DNA from: Paenibacillus_G filicis
GTDB lineage: Bacteria > Bacillota > Bacilli > Paenibacillales > NBRC-103111
Length of the DNA: 64,000 nucleotides
Direction of reading: 5' to 3'
Assembly (NCBI RefSeq): GCF_038070315.1
Contig: NZ_JBBPCC010000020.1
Span: 92,406 to 156,405 of the forward strand
The notes beneath the pieces are model-generated. The model was not told the DNA's origin and did not search any database. It worked only from the letters and a program-made list of their open reading frames with translations. Of the stretch, positions 36,216 to 43,618 are shown one piece after another. The translations under genes were made by a program, and so were the position numbers. How positions within the stretch are numbered: position 1 is the first letter of the stretch; each line of letters begins with the position of its first letter.

Positions 36216-36434
36216 CTGTTGTTGTATACGTTTGGAGGAGGACATAGCTTCCCAAAGGCATTGCTGGTGCGAACCCCAAGCTCCCATGAAATCCCTGGGA
36301 CATTCGCACCCCTTGTCCCGTAAGGTTTTGTGGGATTTTCGCGTTGATTTAGAAGGTGCCGAACCCTCCGTTGGAGGGGGTTCGCACTTTTGGGCCTGAG
36401 AAGCCTTGCGTGGCAAGGCTTCTCAGGGGGTGCT
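36216..36434 (+). promoter_or_regulatory. CRISPR leader
   Basis: No gene. The end of the array where repeats are perfect adjoins this region, the far end has the mutated repeat, so this is the leader. It contains GGTGCGAA (36266-36273) / TTCGCACC (36303-36310), a third copy TTCGCAC (36381-36387), and two consecutive hairpins just before the first repeat: GTGC.GAACCCTCC / GGAGGG..TTCGCAC (36356-36387) and CCTGAGAAGCCTTGC / GCAAGGCTTCTCAGG (36395-36427, perfect 15 bp). From memory, GTGCGAA/TTCGCAC elements also occur in other Firmicute type I-C leaders. A clear sigma-A promoter is not visible. Bases 36339-36351 match spacer 31 (see findings). Confidence 0.8.
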
Positions 36435-38955
36435 GTCGCTCCCCGTGCGGGAGCGTGGATTGAAACCGCGGACTTCGGCGTTACTGCGGCTGCTGACTGC
36501 GCGTCGCTCCCCGTGCGGGAGCGTGGATTGAAACGGAGCTACGGCGAGAAGGTAGCCGTTGCGGATTCCGTCGCTCCCCGTGCGGGAGCGTGGATTGAAA
36601 CCGGAATACCACCGCCCTCGTCCGCTTTGTAGCCGGGTCGCTCCCCGTGCGGGAGCGTGGATTGAAACCATATCGTATTCCTCAGTGACCAGAGACGTTG
36701 GCGCGTCGCTCCCCGTGCGGGAGCGTGGATTGAAACCGTATGAGCCGCGACTACCTCGCTGATTGCGGACTTGTCGCTCCCCGTGCGGGAGCGTGGATTG
36801 AAACAAAGCTGCCGTGTTTTACGGCAGATACAACGACCTTGTCGCTCCCCGTGCGGGAGCGTGGATTGAAACAATCAACTTCCAATCCATAGTGACAGTG
36901 GCCTTGGTCGCTCCCCGTGCGGGAGCGTGGATTGAAACCGAATGTATTTAACTTACCATAATTTTACCGTAACGTCGCTCCCCGTGCGGGAGCGTGGATT
37001 GAAACCTCCGCTAGCTCCAGCAGGATTACGTCGACCTCCGGTCGCTCCCCGTGCGGGAGCGTGGATTGAAACTTTCATGGCGTCGGTAGCGCCTTTTTTG
37101 CCTTCCTTGTCGCTCCCCGTGCGGGAGCGTGGATTGAAACAGACTATCCAGGTTAAGACCATTACGCTTACCGCCCGTCGCTCCCCGTGCGGGAGCGTGG
37201 ATTGAAACGTACTTCCTAGCTTCTAAGCAATCCACAACGCCCCGTCGCTCCCCGTGCGGGAGCGTGGATTGAAACCCCTGCCGGGGGCGTGGATTGAAAC
37301 CTGCTCAATGAAAATGGCCTTTCGGATCTCTCCAAGTCGCTCCCCGTGCGGGAGCGTGGATTGAAACATCACAACCGTGTTCGCTCTGGCTTTCATTTAT
37401 CGTCGCTCCCCGTGCGGGAGCGTGGATTGAAACCTATTACAAAAATTTGCGTGTCAACAGCAGGAGCGTCGCTCCCCGTGCGGGAGCGTGGATTGAAACC
37501 TGCAAGATCGGGCTGCTGGTCTCGAAGCTTTCAGTCGCTCCCCGTGCGGGAGCGTGGATTGAAACTGCTCAATCGTTTTGTCCGGCGCGGACTTAGCCAG
37601 TCGCTCCCCGTGCGGGAGCGTGGATTGAAACACAGCACCGCGTTATACAGCCACGAAGTCGAGTGGTCGCTCCCCGTGCGGGAGCGTGGATTGAAACACG
37701 TGGGCTCATCCGGTGCCGACTTCGACCGGCCGTCGCTCCCCGTGCGGGAGCGTGGATTGAAACCACCAGTTTGACCGAAGAAGAGAAAACCGCTGCATGT
37801 CGCTCCCCGTGCGGGAGCGTGGATTGAAACCGAATGCTCGACAAAGACCACCAAAAATCAGCAATGTCGCTCCCCGTGCGGGAGCGTGGATTGAAACGTC
37901 CTTATGGAGGATCGCGCGGTAGCCGTTGTAAGGTCGCTCCCCGTGCGGGAGCGTGGATTGAAACATTCAGAACCATGCACACGGCACGGAAAAATTTTAG
38001 TCGCTCCCCGTGCGGGAGCGTGGATTGAAACAAGGGAGCGAACGGTCAGGTTATCGCTGGAGCGGTGTCGCTCCCCGTGCGGGAGCGTGGATTGAAACAG
38101 AACCCAGAAGGGACAAGGGAAACGACTACGACGTCGCTCCCCGTGCGGGAGCGTGGATTGAAACTGGATCTCCGTAAAATCATCGCCCAATTGGGTCTAG
38201 TCGCTCCCCGTGCGGGAGCGTGGATTGAAACTCTTAAGTATTCCAATGTACTGTTGGTTGCTTTTGGTCGCTCCCCGTGCGGGAGCGTGGATTGAAACCT
38301 CGCTTACCAGCGTCCAAGTGGCGGCGATGTGTCGCTCCCCGTGCGGGAGCGTGGATTGAAACTTGCAAGATCGGACTGTTGGTCTCAAAGCTCTCGTCGC
38401 TCCCCGTGCGGGAGCGTGGATTGAAACTAAATCAACGCGAGGTGGCGTGAGAACAGACGACGTCGCTCCCCGTGCGGGAGCGTGGATTGAAACGCTGTGC
38501 TGCTAACAAAATCCCGGTGCAAGGAGGTCGCTCCCCGTGCGGGAGCGTGGATTGAAACAACACTTTTATCTCATATCCAACGTGAGTAAACGTCGCTCCC
38601 CGTGCGGGAGCGTGGATTGAAACAAGATCCCTAAGGGAACCAGCAGCGAGTTGCACGTCGCTCCCCGTGCGGGAGCGTGGATTGAAACTGGAAATAAAAA
38701 AAACATCAACCGAAAAGGCTGGGTCGCTCCCCGTGCGGGAGCGTGGATTGAAACATGGGGCATGGCCGCCACCTGCCCGGCGATTCATGTCGCTCCCCGT
38801 GCGGGAGCGTGGATTGAAACTCGGATACGGATATCGACGCCGATACCGAGGCCAGGTCGCTCCCCGTGCGGGAGCGTGGATTGAAACGGGCTATCGTTCG
38901 CTCATCCTGTGTGATAGCCCGACGTCGCTCCCCGTGCGGGAGCGTAGATTGAAAC
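36435..38955 (+). CRISPR. Type I-C-like CRISPR array, 38 full repeats plus one truncated
   Basis: The 32-base repeat begins GTCGCTCCCCGTGCGGGAGC and ends GTGGATTGAAAC, with an internal palindrome (GCTCCC / GGGAGC), as in subtype I-C. I count 38 full-length repeats from 36435 to 38924; 37 are identical and the last (38924-38955) has GTAGATTG in place of GTGGATTG. Spacers are 32-36 bases. A truncated repeat (37276-37300) directly follows the repeat at 37244 with no spacer between them. Transcription is left to right. No cas gene is in the window, so the subtype is inferred from the repeat alone. Spacers at 37500 and 38363 are variants of one protospacer. Confidence 0.99.
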
Positions 38956-39132
38956 ATATACGCCTCTAACTCAATAAGCTCTCCTTTAAACAGACAGGTT
39001 AACCAAACCGCTGCTTTAAGGGGAGCTTATTTACTTTTTAGTGAAGCCCTCGCCATGTTGTAACCTCTTAATAGAAGCCTCCCAGCACACATATTTGTGG
39101 AAATATTCAGAACCGGCTTATCATAAATTTTA

Positions 39133-39147
39133 GTTAAACGATATAAC
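39133..39147. promoter_or_regulatory. Candidate upstream LacI-type operator
   Basis: GTTAAACGATATAAC resembles the downstream operator candidate with one extra central base. Confidence 0.35.
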
Positions 39148-39187
39148 CAATAATCGAATATTTTTTTAAAAAGATAGCGCTAACATC

Positions 39188-39216
39188 TTGAAAAAATAGC
39201 CATTCGCGCTTATAAT
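39188..39216 (+). promoter_or_regulatory. Sigma-A promoter of the LacI-type regulator/ABC genes
   Basis: TTGAAA (39188-39193), 17-base spacer, TATAAT (39211-39216). Confidence 0.75.
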
Positions 39217-39219
39217 CTA

Positions 39220-39233
39220 GTTAAACGTATAAC
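39220..39233. promoter_or_regulatory. Candidate LacI-type operator over the transcription start
   Basis: GTTAAACGTATAAC is a near-palindrome (GTTAWACGTWTAAC) centred on CG, as LacI/GalR operators are, 4 bases downstream of the -10 element. Binding there would block the promoter, so the regulator is probably autoregulated. Confidence 0.5.
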
Positions 39234-39255
39234 TTAACTGAATGAGGTAGCCAAC

Positions 39256-40281
39256 ATGAAAAAACCAACGATTAAAGATGTAGCCAAAGCCGCAGGCGTC
39301 TCGACGGCAACCGTCTCCTACGCGCTGAATGGCCGCACCGATAAGGTGTCGAACGAGACCATCGAGCGTATTAAGCAAATTATTGAAACGATCAACTATA
39401 TCCCTGATTTTTCGGCGAGAAGCCTGGTCAAGAACCAGTCGAAGCTGATCGGCATTGTCATTCCGCAGACAGAGAGTCATAAGCAATTGATTCTTGAAAA
39501 CCCTTTCTACAGCGAGATTATAAGCGGCATCGAGGGCAAGCTTCGCGAGCATGGCTATCACCTGCTTCTCTCCGGCGTTAACCAAGGGGAGAGCTATCTC
39601 AACCTGTCGGTTCAGCGCAATCTGGACGGGGCGATCATGATGGGCATTTATCCCGAACAGTTTTACGACGGCTTCAAGAAAATCAAAATTCCGATTGTCC
39701 TGATCGATAGCTACATTAACGACAGTTACTTTAAGCGGATCGGAATCGACGATGAGTATGGGGGGTATTTGGCTACGAAGCACTTGATCGACAAGGGGCA
39801 TTCCAATATCGGGTTGATCACGGGGGCGATTCGCAAGGACGGTGTGGTGGAGAAGCGTTTCCTGGGCTACAAGCGCGCGATTCGGGAAGCGAACTTTTTT
39901 TACAACCCAGATTATGTGTTTGAGGATTCGATGAGCTACGAGCACGGGATGGCGGCCGGCAAGCTGATCGCCAGCAAGCATCCGGAGATTACCGCGGTGT
40001 TCGCAACCGGCGATATGGTGGCGTTCGGCGCGATCCGTAGCTTGATCAACGAGGGCAAGAGGGTACCGGAAGACATATCGGTCATCGGCTTCGACGATAT
40101 CTCGATGTCCAAGATGTTCATTCCCCCGCTTACGACGATCCGTCAAAGCATTACAGAAAAGGGCGCTGTCGCAGCCGAACTCTTGATCCATATGATTCAA
40201 GGCAATGGAGAGCAGGAAGCGAATGAAGTTGTGCTGCCGCTCACGATTGTGGAACGGGCGACGGTCAAGGCCTTGGGATAA
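39256..40281 (+). CDS. LacI-family transcriptional regulator
   Basis: 341 residues: N-terminal helix-turn-helix TIKDVAKAAGVSTATVSYALNG, hinge helix region, and a periplasmic-binding-protein-like sensor domain (IGIVIPQTESHKQ ... DISVIGFDDISMSKMFIPPLTTI). It heads the alpha-glucan locus and probably responds to a sugar imported by it, derepressing the operon. RBS TGAGG. The ligand is not known; an isomaltose or cyclic tetrasaccharide product would make sense (inference). Confidence 0.93.
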   Translation: MKKPTIKDVAKAAGVSTATVSYALNGRTDKVSNETIERIKQIIETINYIPDFSARSLVKNQSKLIGIVIPQTESHKQLILENPFYSEIISGIEGKLREHGYHLLLSGVNQGESYLNLSVQRNLDGAIMMGIYPEQFYDGFKKIKIPIVLIDSYINDSYFKRIGIDDEYGGYLATKHLIDKGHSNIGLITGAIRKDGVVEKRFLGYKRAIREANFFYNPDYVFEDSMSYEHGMAAGKLIASKHPEITAVFATGDMVAFGAIRSLINEGKRVPEDISVIGFDDISMSKMFIPPLTTIRQSITEKGAVAAELLIHMIQGNGEQEANEVVLPLTIVERATVKALG

Positions 40282-40307
40282 CCATCACCACGGAAAAGGA
40301 GAGCGAC

Positions 40308-41192
40308 ATGGTAGGACAAAAGAGGCTGACAAAAATCGCCGTTATTATCGGTTTTTTATTCCCAAGCTTGGCGGGACTGCTGCTATTCCAACTCATTCCG
40401 ATGCTGTCGTCGGCAGTGATTAGCTTTACGAACTGGGATTTGCTGACGCCGGCCAAGTTCGTAGGATTGGATAATTACCGGGAAGCCTTGCAGGATGAGA
40501 AAACGCTTACGTCACTATGGAACATTCTCCAGTATATCGTCGGCTACATTCCTTCTGTGCTGGTGCTTGGTGTGCTGTTCGCCGTGCTGCTGAACCGGAA
40601 GCTGCGCGGGGTGAAGCTGTACCGGTTGTTCATGTTCGTCCCCGTTATTACGTCATGGGTCGCCGTATCCATCGTATGGCGATGGCTGCTTAACGGGCAG
40701 AACGGTCTTGTGAATTACCTGCTGTCCCTTGTAGGCATCCAAGGCCCAGTCTGGCTGCAGGACTTTTTCTGGGCGATGCCCTCGATTATTGCGGTCAGCG
40801 TGTGGAAGGATCTCGGATACGTCACCGTCATTTTACTCGCAGGGCTGCAGGAAATATCTGAGGACTATTATGAAGCCGCCACGATCGACGGGGCAAGCGG
40901 ACTTCAGAAATTTTGGAGCGTGACGCTGCCCCTGCTGACGCCTAGTCTCTTTTTCGTATTGATCATCTCGTTGATCAACGGATTTCAGCTTTTCGACCAG
41001 GTGCTGATTATGACGGGCGGAGGCCCGGCCGGACAGACGAGCACGCTCGTGCAGCAAATTTACGGTAACGCTTTCCAAAGCTACAAAATGGGGTTTGCTT
41101 CGGCACAATCCTGGCTCCTGTTCGTCATTATTTTCGCTGTGACCATCGTTCAGCAGCAGCTCCAAAAAAGGTGGGTTACCTATGACCGATAA
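40308..41192 (+). CDS. Sugar ABC transporter permease, MalF-like
   Basis: 294 residues, six membrane segments (LTKIAVIIGFLFPSLAGLLLFQLIPM first), with the EAA loop YYEAATIDGASGLQKFWSVTLPLLTP that contacts the ATPase. CUT1-type carbohydrate importer subunit. ATG at 40308 follows AAAGGAG. The ATPase is not in the locus; a shared MsmX-type ATPase elsewhere is expected, as is common in Bacillales. Confidence 0.93.
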   Translation: MVGQKRLTKIAVIIGFLFPSLAGLLLFQLIPMLSSAVISFTNWDLLTPAKFVGLDNYREALQDEKTLTSLWNILQYIVGYIPSVLVLGVLFAVLLNRKLRGVKLYRLFMFVPVITSWVAVSIVWRWLLNGQNGLVNYLLSLVGIQGPVWLQDFFWAMPSIIAVSVWKDLGYVTVILLAGLQEISEDYYEAATIDGASGLQKFWSVTLPLLTPSLFFVLIISLINGFQLFDQVLIMTGGGPAGQTSTLVQQIYGNAFQSYKMGFASAQSWLLFVIIFAVTIVQQQLQKRWVTYDR

Positions 41193-42012
41193 GTCTACGC
41201 CCTTCAAAAATATCGTCTCCCACGCGATTCTGATCGTGGCGGCCATTGTGCTGATGTTTCCCTTCGTCTGGATGCTTTCGGGCTCCTTTAAAGACAGCCT
41301 GGAAGTCGTCCGCATGCCGCCTAGCCTCATTCCCGACACCTTCCGCTTCGACAACTATGTTGAGATTACGAAATATTTTCCCATTTACCGGTTCTTAGGT
41401 AACAGTATGATTGTAGCCGTGATTACGACCATCGCCCAGGTGATCGTCTGCGCCATGGCGGCATTTGTCTTCGCCAAAATCTCGTTCAAAGGGCGGGAAG
41501 CCTTGTTCGTGCTCTACCTGGTCACGATGATGATCCCGATGCAGGTGACGATGACTCCGCTGTTTATCGTCTTTCAGAAGCTGAACTTGATTAACACATA
41601 TCCGGGCCTTATTCTGCCGGGGATATTCAGCGCCTATGGCACTTTCCTGCTCCGGCAGCACATCATGACGATTCCCGACCCGCTGATCGAGGCGGCCCGC
41701 ATGGACGGAGCGTCCTACGGAAGAGTATTTTCGAGTATCATTCTGCCGCTTAGCAAGCCGTCTCTGGCGACTTTATCGATCTTCGCCTTCATGGCGTCGT
41801 GGAACAATTTCCTGTGGCCGCTGATCGTGACGAGCGACAAGGAGCTGATGACGCTGCCGATCGGGCTTAGCAAGCTGCAAGGCCGCTGGGCGACAGAGTG
41901 GAACATTTTGATGGCAGGCAATGTGATCAGCTTTATTCCGATTTTCATCGTGTTCCTGTTTGCCTCCAGATACTTCATCAAGGGCATGACGATGAGCGGC
42001 GTGAAAGGCTAG
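41182..42012 (+). CDS. Sugar ABC transporter permease, MalG-like
   Basis: 276 residues, six membrane segments, EAA loop PLIEAARMDGASYGRVFSSIILPLSKP. Partner of the 40308 permease, overlapping it by 11 bases. GxxxFxxxFKDSLEVVRMPPSLIP near the N-terminus is typical of MalG-type proteins. Confidence 0.93.
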   Translation: MTDKSTPFKNIVSHAILIVAAIVLMFPFVWMLSGSFKDSLEVVRMPPSLIPDTFRFDNYVEITKYFPIYRFLGNSMIVAVITTIAQVIVCAMAAFVFAKISFKGREALFVLYLVTMMIPMQVTMTPLFIVFQKLNLINTYPGLILPGIFSAYGTFLLRQHIMTIPDPLIEAARMDGASYGRVFSSIILPLSKPSLATLSIFAFMASWNNFLWPLIVTSDKELMTLPIGLSKLQGRWATEWNILMAGNVISFIPIFIVFLFASRYFIKGMTMSGVKG

Positions 42013-42112
42013 TGCGAGAGGGGGGAGATGCCGTTTCTAGGATGAAAGGCGCTTAAGGAAGCCACAGGATGGAACGCTAAGATCAATCCAGGGGAAAAGA
42101 GGGGTTACACCA

Positions 42113-43420
42113 ATGATGAAAAAACGGGCAGGTTGGGTTGCAGCTTTAAGTATGGCGGTTGCTATCGCCGCAACGGGATGTGCTTCGGACAATAAGCCGG
42201 ACACCGGGGCAGCGGGGGCTCCCAAGCAGGATACGGTGACGCTCAAGTTTATGCAGAATACGGCCAGCGGTTCGCAGGAGCAGACGCTCGCGGACATGAT
42301 TAAAGCGTTCGAAACGGCGAATCCGGATATCAAGGTGAAGGTGGATATCGTCGATTACAACAATTACTACACGAAGCTCAATACACAGCTCGCATCGGGG
42401 GAAGCGCCTGACGTCTTCGAGGTCGGTTATGAGCACTTCGTCTCATATGCAGCCAAAAACACGCTCAAAGACTTGACGCCGATTATAGCGAAGGACGCGT
42501 CGTTCAAGCCGGATATTTATAAAGGGCTCGCCTACGATGCCTTCAAGTATAACAACAAGCAGTACGGGGTTGTGGAATCGTTCTCGGACGTCGTGCTTTT
42601 CTATAACAAGGATTTGTTTGATAAAAAGCAAGTGGCTTACCCGCAGGCGAACTGGACGTGGAAGCAGGAGCTCGAAGCGGCTCAAAAGCTGACCGATGCC
42701 AAGAGCGGCGTATGGGGCACCTACTCGCCGATTCAATTCTATGAATTTTACAAAACGATCGCGCAGAACGGTGGCAGCATCTGGGATGCCAGCGGCAAGC
42801 CGACGGTCAACAGCAAGGAAAACATCGAGGCACTGAACTGGATGCTGGACAAAGCAAGAGTGCATAAGGTTTCACCGCCGCTTAATGACGATACCTTCAA
42901 CCAGCCGGACGCGGATCTGAATGCTTTCAAATCGGGCAAGATCGCCATGCTGCGCGCCGGTATCTGGAACTTCGGCCGCTTCGCCGACGCGCCGTTCAAA
43001 TGGGATATCGCCCTGGAGCCGGGCAACATGAAGAAAGCTCATCATTTCTTCGCTGACGGTCTCGTCGTTTCGGAGAAAACGAAAAACGCCGAAGCGGCGT
43101 GGAAATTCCTCAAATTCATGTCCTCCGACCCTGCGGTCGTGAGCAAGCGCATCGAGAAGGGCTGGAGCGTGCCGCCCGTATCCGATGAAAAGGTGATGGA
43201 TGCGTTCTTCAAGCAAACGCCTCCCGAATCGAAGAAAGTGGTGATGGAAGCACTGAATACGCTGGTGCTCCCGCCTGTCGGCCCGATTCCCGACAAATGG
43301 AACGATCTGACCAAAGCCGTCGGTGACGAGCTGGATAAAGCGAGATTGAAACAAGATTATACGGCGGAAAAAGCGTTGAACGAGGCTCAGGCTAAACTGG
43401 AGAAGCTTGCCGCCAAATAG
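42113..43420 (+). CDS. Sugar ABC transporter substrate-binding lipoprotein
   Basis: 435 residues. Signal with lipobox AIAATGC (Cys at about 23) marks a membrane-anchored lipoprotein. The rest is an extracellular solute-binding protein of family 1 (TLADMIKAFETANPDIKVKVDIVDYNNYYTKLNTQLASGEAPDVFEV). Expected to capture an oligosaccharide made by the secreted enzymes encoded downstream. ATG at 42113 follows AGAGGGG. Confidence 0.93.
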   Translation: MMKKRAGWVAALSMAVAIAATGCASDNKPDTGAAGAPKQDTVTLKFMQNTASGSQEQTLADMIKAFETANPDIKVKVDIVDYNNYYTKLNTQLASGEAPDVFEVGYEHFVSYAAKNTLKDLTPIIAKDASFKPDIYKGLAYDAFKYNNKQYGVVESFSDVVLFYNKDLFDKKQVAYPQANWTWKQELEAAQKLTDAKSGVWGTYSPIQFYEFYKTIAQNGGSIWDASGKPTVNSKENIEALNWMLDKARVHKVSPPLNDDTFNQPDADLNAFKSGKIAMLRAGIWNFGRFADAPFKWDIALEPGNMKKAHHFFADGLVVSEKTKNAEAAWKFLKFMSSDPAVVSKRIEKGWSVPPVSDEKVMDAFFKQTPPESKKVVMEALNTLVLPPVGPIPDKWNDLTKAVGDELDKARLKQDYTAEKALNEAQAKLEKLAAK

Positions 43421-43465
43421 CAGGAGTAACGGTAATCCGAACCGGAATTCGAGTCTTGACAAGAG

Positions 43466-43497
43466 AAGGGGCGTTGTGGGAGCAAGGCCCCTTTTTC
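43466..43497 (+). terminator. Terminator between binding protein and GH31 gene
   Basis: AGGGGC / GCCCCT stem with a 15-base loop followed by TTTTT. Confidence 0.6.
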
Positions 43498-43618
43498 TGT
43501 CCGCCAATGCCGGAATGGGGACGCTTGAGCAGCGAAAGTCCGGTCCTAAGCGGTTCGTCGGACAGAAGCTCGAGAACATAGAACAAAGAACAAAGGTTCA
43601 TTCAGGACAGGAGGGTTC

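Larger units (their letters stand above)
38956..39255. other. Gap between CRISPR array and lacI-type gene
   Basis: No gene seen. AATAAGCTC.CC and TTTAAA pair with TTTAAGGGGAGCTTATT (about 38974-39038), followed by TACTTTTT, forming a strong terminator that would end the pre-crRNA. The right part carries the promoter and operator candidates of the regulator gene. Confidence 0.65.

Noticed and set aside
36535..37932. Spacers at 36535 and 37898 share GGTAGCCGTTG
   Set aside because: Only 11 bases, in different reading contexts; consistent with chance among 37 spacers.
38821..38855. Spacer 37 shares 13 bases (GATACGGATATCG) with minD in this window
   Set aside because: The match is not at the spacer start, lacks a TTC motif, and about one or two such internal 13-base matches are expected by chance between all spacers and 64 kb.
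36390..38969. Many open frames with repeated SLPVRERGLK or FNPRSRTGSD peptides on both strands
   Set aside because: They are translations of the CRISPR repeat in different frames, not genes.
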